A stretch of 64,000 nucleotides of DNA from Geomonas sp. RF6 (lineage in GTDB: Bacteria; Desulfobacterota; Desulfuromonadia; Geobacterales; Geobacteraceae). Within the stretch, counting starts at the first letter, position 1, and each line of letters begins with the position of its first letter. The stretch covers positions 4,671,001 to 4,735,000 of the forward strand of contig NZ_CP087999.1 in NCBI RefSeq assembly GCF_021044625.1, given 5' to 3'. The notes beneath the pieces were generated by a model. That model made no database searches and had not been told where the DNA came from. It saw only the letters and a program-made list of their open reading frames with translations. The translations under genes and the position numbers were made by a program. This document shows, in pieces, positions 42,406-51,229 of the stretch.

Positions 42406-42720
42406 TCAGTGCTCCTCCTGCCAAGGGAGGGGGAGCCCGGCTTCCCTCAGCATCATCTCTGCCGCGAGATCGGCGATAGAGAGGACCTCAGGATGCTTGA
42501 TGGCATAGAAAATCTTCAGCCCCTCGCGGCTGCGGCTCAGAATGCCGGCGGCAAGCATGAGGTTCAGGTGGCGGTGCACCGGGTATTGTTCCTCACCGAT
42601 CGCTGAGGAGATGTCGCAGACGCTCCGTTCCCCGTCACGCAGGCACTCGATGATCTTCAGGCGGGTCGGTTGTCCCAGGGCGTTCAGGATGTCGGCCCGC
42701 CACTCGATCAGGTCGTTCAT
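42406..42720 (-). CDS. ArsR-family winged-helix repressor
   Basis: 104 residues from ATG 42720 (AAGGAG upstream). ILNALGQPTRLKIIECLRDG, then a short recognition region (VCDISSAIGEEQYPVHRHLNLM) and a beta wing (AAGILSRSREGLKIFYAI), as in the SmtB/ArsR family. The ELCVCDL metal-site motif is only partly kept as SVCDIS, so metal sensing is possible but unproven; its single Cys could sense redox or sulfur species. No obvious adjacent target gene apart from DUF1264 at its 3' side. Confidence 0.87.
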   Translation of the reverse strand: MNDLIEWRADILNALGQPTRLKIIECLRDGERSVCDISSAIGEEQYPVHRHLNLMLAAGILSRSREGLKIFYAIKHPEVLSIADLAAEMMLREAGLPLPWQEEH

Positions 42721-42894
42721 TGCAACTCCTTCCAAAACACGAGATGGCGTCGGCTCTGACGCCTTCTTCAGGTCGGGATAATTAGCATGTTTGCGCTGCG
42801 AGATCATCCTTTTTCTTGGCCACGCCCGGAATACAAACTTTTATTTATTACAGTTTTCTCTACCACCTTCCTCCCCTCTCCCCTCGTTCAAGGT

Positions 42895-43140
42895 TCATCA
42901 GCGCGGCGCCCGGAAGAGCAAATCGCCTTGTCCCCCCTTTGCGAAGGTTCATCCGGGAATTCCGGGAATGGAGCCCGGTCTCTTCCGTTGAGGTGAGGGG
43001 ACACTAGTGGCGCCGCACTGGAGCACAGGCTTCCCAGCCTGTACCGCGGCGCCAGCCGCGCGGTCTGTGCCGGCTGCGCCGCCATCGCAGGGCGTTCCCC
43101 GGAATTCCCGGAAGACACTTTGCGAAGGGGGGGCAGGGGG
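42895..43140. repeat. MITE-like element (family B), inverted copy of the one near 3 kb
   Basis: CCCCCCTTTGCGAAGGTTCA end at the left and GGAAGACACTTTGCGAAGGG at the right. The core is shared in reverse orientation with 2996-3245 (GGCGCCACTAGTGTCCCCTC on the reverse strand, GGCTTCCCAGCCTGTACC). No gene within. Confidence 0.8.
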
Positions 43141-43324
43141 GATTTGATCTTCAAGTCTCCTCCAGAAGTGCCAGCCCGGTAACAGTACATCTGGGTCGTC
43201 GAACAACAGTGCTGCGGCATCTAAAAATCAACGACATAGGCCCCCACCAGTTCTTTGAAAGTGGACTCAAGGAAAGTGCTTGAGACTACAGCAGTTGCGC
43301 ACTTTGCAGGACGCTTCCGGCCAA

Positions 43325-43460
43325 GTCAAATCCCCCCTGTCCCCCCTTCGCAAAGGGGGGAACGCGAGGCCTCGTGCGGTGCTTCGTGGCACTGGCCCCA
43401 CGCTGCCCCGGAATTCTCGGATGAGCCTTCGCAACGGAGGGAACGCTGGTTCGCGTACAG
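43325..43460. repeat. Family B repeat copy between ArsR and M16 genes
   Basis: CCCCCTTCGCAAAGGGGGG palindrome followed by a GCGAGGCCTCGTGCGG-type core and a CCGGAATTCTCGGATGAGCC end, matching the copies at 47.3 and 60.2 kb. The rest of 42721-43532 shows no gene. Confidence 0.7.
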
Positions 43461-43532
43461 CGCTTATGGCAACGTACTCCGGCTCCCTGAATTTCCGGGT
43501 GCAAAGCAGGAACGCGTGTCCCTGATTCCATA

Positions 43533-44801
43533 TCACTCCGGCAATACCGGCCCTTCCCCCGGTCCGACGGACTCGACGCGCGGGACGACGGTGCCGAAGA
43601 GCTGCTGTGCGAGGGAGCGGACGTCCTCGGCGGTGACCGCTTCGAGTGCCTCGAGAGAAAACGCTATCGGTTCCGGAGCACCCAGTATCGACACGTTGTT
43701 GGAGATGCGCCTCATCTGGATCTCGCAGTCGTCCAGCGCCATCAGCCGGTTGCACCGCAGCTGCTCTTTTGCGTCACGCAGCGTATCCTCCCCCACCATC
43801 TCATCGCACAGCTTCATGATCTCCCCATGGGAGACCTTCACCGCCTCCTCCGCGCGCTCAGGGCCGGTTGCAGCGTAGATCAGGAGTGCCCCGGTATCGC
43901 TGTAGAACTGCAGATGCGAGTACACCGAGTAGGCCAGCGAGCGCCGCTCGCGTACCTCGCGGAAAAGCCTCGAGTTCATCCCGGATCCGAGAATCTGGTT
44001 CAGCACCGCGAGTGCGTGACGCTGCGCGCTCCCGGCAGGGGGAATCGGGTATCCCATGTAGAACTGCGTCTGCTCCATGGGGCGGGTGTGATGCGCCTTC
44101 TGCCGCAGGGCCGGCTGCCACGCGGGGTGGGAGGGGCGCGACGGGAGGGCTCCGACCGGGAGCTGGCCCAGGAGGCGCTCAGCAAGCTCCACGATCGGTG
44201 CATGCTCCACGTTTCCCGCCACCGACACGATTGTGCCGTTGGCAAGGTAGTTGATGAGCTTGTGCGCCACCAGCCGGTCGCGCGCGATGGAGCTTATGGT
44301 TTCGGCGGTGCCAAGGATCGGAAGCCCCACCGGGTGCCCGATCCAGTACCCCTGGTGGAACTGGTTGTACAGGAAGCGGTTCGGGTTGTCGAAGTTCATG
44401 GAGATTTCCTGCAGCACGACGCCGCGCTCCTTGTCGACCTCCTTGGTGGGAAAGGACGCGTTGACGTACATGTCCGCCAGGATCTCGAAGACCTGAGGGA
44501 TGGTGGAAGCGAGGCACACGGCGTAGTAGAAGACTTCCTCCTGGCTCGTGTAGGCGTTGGCACGCGCGCCGAGGGCGTTGAATTCGTCCATGATCCTGTC
44601 TGCACTGCGCTTTTCCGTCCCCTTGAAGAGAAGATGCTCTATGAAGTGGGAGGCGCCGCCGGTGTCGGGCTCCTCGTTTCTCGTGCTGCTCTCTATGCGG
44701 ATCCCGATGGCGGCGCCCTGCATGTTCACCTGCTGCGTCGCGACGCGGATGCCGTTTGAGAGGGTCGTCATCTGCACGTCCGGTAACCTCGGTGTTGTCA
44801 T
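43533..44801 (-). CDS. M16-family zinc peptidase (processing-protease type)
   Basis: 422 residues, cytoplasmic by lack of a signal peptide. The inverted zinc motif is HFIEH (His52, Glu55, His56) with the third ligand Glu132 in VVLQEISMN. The substrate arm VYSHLQFYSDTGALLIYAAT and the second M16 half (EQTQFYMGYPIPPAGS) are present, so a complete ~45-kDa peptidase is encoded, similar to the mitochondrial-processing-peptidase/PqqL-like single-chain type common in Gram-negatives. It probably degrades small peptides. ATG 44801 has AGGAGCAA upstream. Confidence 0.9.
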   Translation of the reverse strand: MTTPRLPDVQMTTLSNGIRVATQQVNMQGAAIGIRIESSTRNEEPDTGGASHFIEHLLFKGTEKRSADRIMDEFNALGARANAYTSQEEVFYYAVCLASTIPQVFEILADMYVNASFPTKEVDKERGVVLQEISMNFDNPNRFLYNQFHQGYWIGHPVGLPILGTAETISSIARDRLVAHKLINYLANGTIVSVAGNVEHAPIVELAERLLGQLPVGALPSRPSHPAWQPALRQKAHHTRPMEQTQFYMGYPIPPAGSAQRHALAVLNQILGSGMNSRLFREVRERRSLAYSVYSHLQFYSDTGALLIYAATGPERAEEAVKVSHGEIMKLCDEMVGEDTLRDAKEQLRCNRLMALDDCEIQMRRISNNVSILGAPEPIAFSLEALEAVTAEDVRSLAQQLFGTVVPRVESVGPGEGPVLPE

Positions 44802-45073
44802 GGTTGCTCCTTGTCTATATCCGAATCCCTCTCACGAAAGGAGAAGGAGCGGGTCACGCTGGGTTAGATCAGGCTGTCTCAGCCTCCGGAGATGAAGTCC
44901 TTTGCTTTAATGATACCGCGTCAGAGGTGCTGCGTGCCACCGTTATCAAAGATCGCCTTTCGCGCTGCAGCCTGATGCCGTCCCGTGACTTGCATTAAAA
45001 GCAAAAGTTTCCTCCCCTGCGGTCGATAAGGAGTGCACCGGGTAACCCGGATTCTTCCTGAGGGATGGGCTTC
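44802..45073. other. Intergenic region between M16 peptidase and MASE1 kinase
   Basis: About 270 bp that must serve two divergent promoters. CCGGGTAACCCGG near 45038-45050 is a short palindrome ahead of the kinase. Otherwise nothing recognisable. Confidence 0.35.
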
Positions 45074-47191
45074 ATGACAAGAGAGCCGAGACTGGAAAAG
45101 AGAGCATTTCTTCTGCGGATCGTCCGCACTCTGCTGATCGTCTCCGGCGTTGCCGCTGCGTACTACGTCACCGGGCGCGCCATCGTAGCCCTCGGCGCCC
45201 CCCCAAACGGAGCGATAACGACCGTGTGGCTCCCCTCCGGGATCACCGTTGCGGCGCTCCTCCGTTTCGGGAGGTGGCCTGCCGCAGGCGCCTTCATCGG
45301 CTCACTTGCCCTGGACTGCAGGATGGGGACGCCCCTCACCGCCGGAATACTGGTGGCGATCGCCAACTCCGGGAGCGAATACCTCTGCTACAAGATGATG
45401 ACCGGGGGCGCCAGCGCCTTGCGCAGGCTCGAAATAAGGAGCGTTGCGCGTCTTCTGATCGGTTCCCTCGTTGCCTCGTTACTTTCCGCTGCAATTGGTG
45501 TCACCGCCTACGTCTCATTCGGGGTCATCCCCGCTCCTCTCTACCTCTCGCTCCTGATCACCTGGTTCGGCTCCTGCGCTGTCGGCATCGTGCTGGTGGC
45601 CCCCTTTCTGATCTGCACCCTTGATGACTGGTCCGCGGCCGCCGGTGGAGTCCGCCGCCTCGAGTTCGCAGCCACCCTCGCGGCACTCGCCTGTGCAGCG
45701 TTTCTGTGGCAGGGGCCGACGCTCTCCCACGAGGCGCATGAACCGCTGGTCGTCGCGGTACTGATCCTCTTCTTGTGGATTGCCTACCGCTTCCCGACAA
45801 CCGCCATGGCAGGCGCCGTCTTTCTCTTTGCAACAGCAACGGTCGGTGGAGCGGTCCTGCGCGTCGCAAAGGAACCGCAGGAGACCGCCTTCATCGCCAT
45901 CTTCGGGCTGCAGCTCATACTCGCCGGAGTCGCCGTCTTCGGCTACCTCCTTGCCTCCCTCGTGTCGGCCCAGAGACGCGCCACCGAGGGGGTGCGCCTG
46001 GCGGCAAAGGTGTACGAGACCACAAGCGAAGGTATCGTCGTCACCACCCCGGAAGGCGCAATAATCGACGCCAACAGCGCCTTTGAGCAGATCACGGGGT
46101 ATCCGCGCGCCGAAGTGCTCGGGCAGCATCCGAGCTTCCTGAGATCCGACCGGCACCCTATGGAGTTCTACAAGTCACAGGTGCACGCGCTCCTCACCCT
46201 CGGCGAGTGGCAGGGGGAAGTATGGTACCGACGCGCCGACGGCACCCTCTTCCCCGGATGGATGTCCCTTACGGCCGTGCGCGACGCAAAGGGGACGATA
46301 ACCGAGTTTGTCGGCATCCTCTCCGACATAACGGAGTTGAGAGAGGCGCAGACAAAACTCCTGGACAGCGCCCGGCACGCGGGGATGGCCGAGATCGCCA
46401 CGAATATGCTGCACAACATAGGAAACGTGCTAAACAGCGTCAACGTCTCTGCGGGGAGCTTGCAGGCGCGGGTGCACGCCTCGAAAGTGGCGGGTCTCAC
46501 GAAAGCAAGCACGATGCTGAAGGCGAATGCGGAGCGCCTCCCGGACTTTCTTCTCAATGACCCAAAAGGGAAGCTCCTCCCGGACTACCTGGAGAAGCTC
46601 GCCACGACACTCTCGGCGGAGCAGCAAGAGATACTCGAAGAGGTGGGGAGGATTTCGAGGAGCATCGACCACATAAAGGATATCGTGGCGACCCAGCAAT
46701 CGTATGCGGGAGCCTCCACGCTGGTTGAGATGGTGCAGGTCCGCACCCTCCTGGAGGACGCGCTACGCATGAACGCGGAGTCGCTGACAAGGCACACGGT
46801 CACGGTGGTGAGGGATTTTCGCGACGTCCCGGAGATCCCCCTCGACAAGGCGCGCATCATGATGATCCTCGTCAATCTGATCCGCAACGCAAAGCACGCC
46901 ATGGGGAAGGTTACCGACCGGGAGCAGATCCTGACGCTGCGGCTGCGCCTGGCGGAGAAGGAGGGGGGGCGCGCCTTGCAGATTGCAGTGCAGGACGTCG
47001 GTGAAGGGATCTGCGAGGAGAACCTGACCCGCATCTTCGCCCACGGTTTCACCACGAAAAAGGACGGGCACGGCTTCGGGCTGCACAGCTGCGCCCTTGC
47101 CGCCAGCGAGATGGGGGGGACCCTGACCGCAGTAAGCGCCGGTCCGGGACGGGGTGCCACCTTTACCCTGGAATTACCGGTGCAGGTGTAA
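45074..47191 (+). CDS. Membrane sensor histidine kinase (MASE1 - PAS - kinase)
   Basis: 705 residues from ATG 45074. MASE1 region of about eight hydrophobic helices (GVAAAYYVTGRAIVALG; ITTVWLPSGITVAALLRF; LLITWFGSCAVGIVLVAPFL) senses an unknown cue. One PAS domain follows (VYETTSEGIVVTTPEGAIID...NSAFEQITGYPRAEVLGQ) with PAC ending EFVGILSDITELREAQ. The dimerisation box is GMAEIATNMLHNIGNVLNSV, an atypical H-box with the phospho-His followed by NIGN. The ATPase has NLIRNAKHAMG and VGEGICEENLTRIF, then GHGFGLHSCALAASEM. ATG 45065 is an alternative start with worse spacing to GAGGG. No neighbouring response regulator. Confidence 0.9.
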   Translation: MTREPRLEKRAFLLRIVRTLLIVSGVAAAYYVTGRAIVALGAPPNGAITTVWLPSGITVAALLRFGRWPAAGAFIGSLALDCRMGTPLTAGILVAIANSGSEYLCYKMMTGGASALRRLEIRSVARLLIGSLVASLLSAAIGVTAYVSFGVIPAPLYLSLLITWFGSCAVGIVLVAPFLICTLDDWSAAAGGVRRLEFAATLAALACAAFLWQGPTLSHEAHEPLVVAVLILFLWIAYRFPTTAMAGAVFLFATATVGGAVLRVAKEPQETAFIAIFGLQLILAGVAVFGYLLASLVSAQRRATEGVRLAAKVYETTSEGIVVTTPEGAIIDANSAFEQITGYPRAEVLGQHPSFLRSDRHPMEFYKSQVHALLTLGEWQGEVWYRRADGTLFPGWMSLTAVRDAKGTITEFVGILSDITELREAQTKLLDSARHAGMAEIATNMLHNIGNVLNSVNVSAGSLQARVHASKVAGLTKASTMLKANAERLPDFLLNDPKGKLLPDYLEKLATTLSAEQQEILEEVGRISRSIDHIKDIVATQQSYAGASTLVEMVQVRTLLEDALRMNAESLTRHTVTVVRDFRDVPEIPLDKARIMMILVNLIRNAKHAMGKVTDREQILTLRLRLAEKEGGRALQIAVQDVGEGICEENLTRIFAHGFTTKKDGHGFGLHSCALAASEMGGTLTAVSAGPGRGATFTLELPVQV

Positions 47192-47211
47192 GGGGCGCTA
47201 GGCAGGTTCAT

Positions 47212-47375
47212 CCAGAAATGCCGGGGGAGCGTAAGTACATTGCCACGAAGCACTGCAGAACGCCTAACGTCCCCCCCTTCGCAAAGGGGGGGACGCGAGG
47301 CCTCGTGCGGCCTTCATTGAAACATACTACGGCTTCCCCGGAATTCTCGGAAGAGCCTTCATGAAGGGGGGAACC
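47212..47375. repeat. Family B repeat copy
   Basis: GGTTCATCCAGAAATGCCGG at the left, a CCCCCCCTTCGCAAAGGGGG palindrome in the middle, and GAATTCTCGGAAGAGCCTTC at the right. It shares CCACGAAGCACTGCAGAA with the 57.7 and 60.1 kb copies. Confidence 0.75.
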
Positions 47376-47446
47376 TGATGCCGGGCCTTTTCCACTTAGA
47401 GGACTGCACAAACGCCTCGTCCCCTGAGTGTCGCACCTATAACGCA

Positions 47447-49489
47447 TTACCCGGAGAGGGCGTTCCGGATCTGCCTGATCTCCTCCACCACCTCCGGATT
47501 TGCAAGAGTGGTGACGTCTCCAGGATCTTCTCCGTTGGAGAGCGCGGCGAGCACCCGGCGCATGATCTTTCCGGAGCGGGTCTTCGGCATGTCCGGCACC
47601 ATTATGACCTGCTTCGGGCGTGCAAATGGCCCTATCTCCGCCGTCACAGCCGCGGTCACCCGCTGCCTCACATCCTCGCCAGGGGTAAACCCGGGCTTTA
47701 GCGACACGTAGAGCTCCGGCATCCTCCCCTTTATCTCATCCGCCACCGGCACGACGGCGGCTTCCGCGACTTCGGCGACACTGAGCGCGGCGGACTCTAT
47801 TTCCTTCGCACCGAGCCGGTGCCCAGCCACATTGATGACGTCGTCTATCCGCCCGAGGATGCGGTAATACCCGTCCTCCCCCTGCATGGCGCCGTCCCCG
47901 GACATGTAGGGCCAGTCTCGCCAGTCCGTGCTCTCGGGGTCACGGCAATAGCGGGCATAGTACTGCGCGACGAAGCGCCCGGGATCCTTCCAGATCGTCT
48001 GGAAGCACCCCGGCCAGGGGTTGCTGATGCAGATATTCCCGGCCCGCCCCGATCCCTCCGGGATCTCCCGCCCTTCGTCGTCGAGGATCACCGGATAGAT
48101 CCCCGGCATGGCAGGCCCCGTGCTCCCCGGCTTCATCGGGTGGATCGCCGGCATGGTGCTGGTCAGAAATCCGCCTGTCTCGGTCTGCCACCAGGTGTCG
48201 ACGATGACCGCCTCCCCTTTCCCCACGACATCGTGATACCAGCGCCACACCTCCGGCTCGATCGCCTCCCCTACCGTTGTCATGAGCTTGAAGTGGTAGT
48301 CGTACTTCGCCGGCTCGTCTGGCCCTGCCCGGCGCAGCCCGCGAATCGCCGTCGGCGAGGTGTGGAAGATGTTCACGTCGAGCTCCTGTGCGATGCGCCA
48401 CGGCCGCCCGGCATCCGGCCAGGTCGGCAGCCCTTCGTAGATCACCACCGACGCCGCCAGCGCCAGGGGGCCGTAGACGATGTAGGAGTGACCGGTGATC
48501 CAGCCGATATCCGCCATGCACCAGTAGACGTCCTCCGGATGTATGTCCTCCACGTACTTCGCGGTCCCGGTGACGTAGGAGAGATACCCCCCGGTACTGT
48601 GCTGGCATCCCTTCGGGCGGCCGGTGGTGCCGCTGGTGTACATCAGAAAGAGAGGGTCTTCCGCCGCGCTCTCCTCCGGCTTGACGCGGCAGCCATGGTA
48701 CCCCTTCAGCATCTCGTTCACCAGGCAGTCGCGCCCCTCGACCAGCGGCGCCTTGCTGGAGTAGCGACCGGGATAGCGCTCCCACACAAGCACCTTTTCG
48801 ATGCGCTGGCCTCCGTTTTCGGCCAGTTCCACCGCCTGGTCTGCACCTGCCTTGTGATCGAGGAGCCTCCCCCCACGGTAGTAGGCATCCATGGTGATGA
48901 GGACGCTGCTGCCGGCGTCGATGATCCGGTCGGCGAGGCTTTTTGCGCTGTAGCCGCTGAAAACCTGGGAGTGGATCGCGCCGATGCGGGCGCAGGCGAG
49001 CATGGCGATCGGCAGCTCCGCCACCATCGGGAGGTGCAGCGTCACGCGGTCCCCCTTCTTCACCCTCGCCACTTCCCTGAGCAGGGTGGCAAACTCGTTC
49101 ACCCGGTACGACAGCTCCTGGTACGTCACATGGTGAATCGGTTCGTCCTCCGGCTCTGGCACGAAGTGCAGGGCCGCCTTGTTCTTGAAGCGCGCGAGAT
49201 GCCGGTCGATGCAGTTGTAACTCGCGTTCAGCCTTCCCCCGACGAACCAGCGCCAGAAAGGGGGGTGGCTGCTGTCGAGGACCGTGTCCCAGCGCCGGTA
49301 CCAGTCGAGAAGCTCTGCGTACTCCGCAAAGCAGGCCGGAAACCTCTCCGGTGCAAAGCGCTCGTATATCGCCGGGTCCGCCAGATTCGCCTGTTTTATG
49401 AAGGGGACCGGTGGCTGGTAGTACTCCTCTTCCTGCCAGTGAACCGCTATCTCCGCTTCCGATACCCGTTCATCCCTTGCTGTCTTCAT
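47447..49489 (-). CDS. acsA: Acetyl-CoA synthetase (AMP-forming)
   Basis: 680 residues: activates acetate to acetyl-CoA via acetyl-AMP, a central step in acetate use. Phosphate loop YTSGTTGRPKGCQHSTGG, acetate-pocket motif DTWWQTETGGFL with the size-limiting Trp, adenine-binding GAMQGEDGYYRILGRID, and the C-terminal catalytic and regulatory lysine in KTRSGKIMRRVL (a known acetylation site in Acs) are all present. ATG 49489 follows AAGGAGGAG; the upstream start would lack one. Propionate may also be used. Monocistronic. Confidence 0.93.
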   Translation of the reverse strand: MKTARDERVSEAEIAVHWQEEEYYQPPVPFIKQANLADPAIYERFAPERFPACFAEYAELLDWYRRWDTVLDSSHPPFWRWFVGGRLNASYNCIDRHLARFKNKAALHFVPEPEDEPIHHVTYQELSYRVNEFATLLREVARVKKGDRVTLHLPMVAELPIAMLACARIGAIHSQVFSGYSAKSLADRIIDAGSSVLITMDAYYRGGRLLDHKAGADQAVELAENGGQRIEKVLVWERYPGRYSSKAPLVEGRDCLVNEMLKGYHGCRVKPEESAAEDPLFLMYTSGTTGRPKGCQHSTGGYLSYVTGTAKYVEDIHPEDVYWCMADIGWITGHSYIVYGPLALAASVVIYEGLPTWPDAGRPWRIAQELDVNIFHTSPTAIRGLRRAGPDEPAKYDYHFKLMTTVGEAIEPEVWRWYHDVVGKGEAVIVDTWWQTETGGFLTSTMPAIHPMKPGSTGPAMPGIYPVILDDEGREIPEGSGRAGNICISNPWPGCFQTIWKDPGRFVAQYYARYCRDPESTDWRDWPYMSGDGAMQGEDGYYRILGRIDDVINVAGHRLGAKEIESAALSVAEVAEAAVVPVADEIKGRMPELYVSLKPGFTPGEDVRQRVTAAVTAEIGPFARPKQVIMVPDMPKTRSGKIMRRVLAALSNGEDPGDVTTLANPEVVEEIRQIRNALSG

Positions 49490-49562
49490 GGTTCTCTCCT
49501 CCTTTACCGTCATGCAAACGGGCGGCAGATGCGGACGTCAGAACTCCCCGTGCGGCATGTAG

Positions 49563-49596
49563 GGTGTAGGCCGGGACAAGCCGCACGCCATCCCGG
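49563..49596. repeat. Single REP-like unit (family A)
   Basis: TGTAGGCCGGGACAAGCCGC followed by ACGCCATCCCGGC, between the acs and MBL genes. Confidence 0.7.
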
Positions 49597-49612
49597 CGGT
49601 GAATGCCATTTC

Positions 49613-50461
49613 TCAAGGAATGCGGAACTCGTACGTGTCGCCATGGGTGAGGTAGAGAACCTTCCCTTCCAGTCCCGCTACCCTGACCGCTATCACAAAC
49701 GCTTCCAGCGACGACTTGAACACCCGGTAGTCGTTGTAATGTATCGGGATATTCTTGTCGGCGTTGATGATGCGGATCGCCTTGATCCCTTCCTCCGCAT
49801 CCATCGTCACCAGGACGCCCAGAATTCGCGTTCCGCCGAGGTGAAAGAGCCCAAGGTTCACTTTCGGGTACCTGTGGGGTATCTCCATCAAGTGCTCGCC
49901 GACCAGAGTGTCGCCGGAGATGTAGAGGCGGAAGGTGGGCTCACCCTCGCCGCTCCCCCATTCGAGCATGCTCCCCATGACCGGTGGCAGGAGAGAATTC
50001 ACCACCCCCGGCCCGTGCCGCCCTGGCATCGACGTCACCCTCAGCCAGCGATCCCCTTGAGACAGAACCGCCTCGTCCCAGGTCCCAAGGCCGATCGTCC
50101 TCCTGAAGCCGCGCTGCCCCAGCACCCTCGCCGCATGCACCGTCGTCACTATCGGAAGATCCTTCGAAAGCTTCGCCTGTGCGATGTGGTCCCAATGGTC
50201 GCCGTGCAGATGCGACAGGAGACAGACATCGAGGGGGGGGAGGTCTTCTATTTCGCGAGCGGGGTTGGTTCGGCGACGGGAGGTGAGACCGTATCCGAGA
50301 TGGGCGTGGTCACCTGCATGGAGGAAATTGGGATCAGTAAGGATGGTGAAACCACCACCAGTGATGAGGGTGGTCGCTGTTCCGATAAAAAAAATGGAGC
50401 CAAGGTTCGGGTCGTCACTGCCGGGTGAAGATAACACCTCCACCCTATGAGATGTAACCAC
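49613..50461 (-). CDS. Metallo-beta-lactamase-fold hydrolase
   Basis: 282 residues. The zinc motif HxHxDH is in LLSHLHGDHWDHIA. Later ligands are in the SMPGRHGPG, LYISGDTLVGEHL (Asp) and IPIHYNDYRVF (His) segments. GTG 50461 is favoured because GGAGG sits 5-6 bp upstream; a longer form from 50542 and shorter forms from 50443 or 50437 cannot be excluded. Probable hydrolase of the UlaG/L-ascorbate-lactonase-like group acting on an unknown substrate. No signal peptide. It is divergent from the hemerythrin gene. Confidence 0.83.
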   Translation of the reverse strand: MVTSHRVEVLSSPGSDDPNLGSIFFIGTATTLITGGGFTILTDPNFLHAGDHAHLGYGLTSRRRTNPAREIEDLPPLDVCLLSHLHGDHWDHIAQAKLSKDLPIVTTVHAARVLGQRGFRRTIGLGTWDEAVLSQGDRWLRVTSMPGRHGPGVVNSLLPPVMGSMLEWGSGEGEPTFRLYISGDTLVGEHLMEIPHRYPKVNLGLFHLGGTRILGVLVTMDAEEGIKAIRIINADKNIPIHYNDYRVFKSSLEAFVIAVRVAGLEGKVLYLTHGDTYEFRIP

Positions 50462-50765
50462 TGCCGCCTCCGTGCTGCTGCAAACGCGACTGCCTGTCGT
50501 TGTTAATAAGAGTTTACCATGGCAGTACCTTGGCACCTGCATCGGAGATGCTCAGGAAAGAGATGGCTCCTTTGGCAGGAGGATCTCCGGGCGGCCGCAC
50601 GGACAGGACGGGCGAGATATGAACGACACGGAGCATGAGGGGGGAGTTGCATGGTTTGATGTTCTGTTGACATCGGTCAAAGAAAGGAAGGCAGCGTCGG
50701 GCGTATAGTCGAACCATGACAGCCGCAGCAGATGGCGGACGAAAACATTGACGAAGAGGTTGAAG

Positions 50766-51173
50766 ATGGGGCGACTAACTGACGATTTGAAAAAGGACCA
50801 CGCGGACATTGCAGCGATGCTGGAGCAGGTGAAAGAGGCAAGGAGTTCCCACAAGGACGTGCACAAGATACTCCTCTCCGCCCGGAACTCGCTTCTGAAC
50901 CACCTGCGCAAAGAGGACGCGCATCTCTACCCCCTCCTCAACGCCGCAGCCCAGAAGGACCCGGCACTGAAGAAACTCCTCGACCACTACACGAGGGACA
51001 TGGAAGAAATCACCCGGAATGCGGTTACTTTCTTCGACACCTATACGCCGTCAGGGACGGAGCACAATATCGATTTTGCGGTTGCGTTCGGGAAGCTTTA
51101 TGCGGCGATCGCGCGAAGGCTGCGCAGTGAAGAAGGCACTATCTATCGAGAGTATGACAAGCTGTGCCCGTAG
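50766..51173 (+). CDS. Hemerythrin-like HHE-domain protein
   Basis: 135 residues from ATG 50766 with AGAGG upstream. The four-helix HHE pattern has KKDHADIAAML, LNHLRKEDAHLYPLL, LDHYTRDMEEI and a final EEGTIYREYDKL, giving the diiron His/Glu set. Probably binds oxygen or iron, or senses redox or nitric oxide, in the cytoplasm. An alternative TTG start 18 bp upstream exists. It is followed by the 171-bp repeat array. Confidence 0.85.
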   Translation: MGRLTDDLKKDHADIAAMLEQVKEARSSHKDVHKILLSARNSLLNHLRKEDAHLYPLLNAAAQKDPALKKLLDHYTRDMEEITRNAVTFFDTYTPSGTEHNIDFAVAFGKLYAAIARRLRSEEGTIYREYDKLCP

Positions 51174-51229
51174 TCAGGAAGGAATAGGTGCAGTAGTCGT
51201 TGAGCGGGGTGCGACAGGGAATTCCAGGA

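Noticed and set aside
47819-50428. Very long open frame opposite acsA and the MBL gene
   Set aside because: Antisense to two genes with complete motif sets; the predicted protein is Arg/His/Pro-rich and matches nothing. The same applies to long frames opposite putA, the LivK gene, hutH, recC and the PilZ gene.
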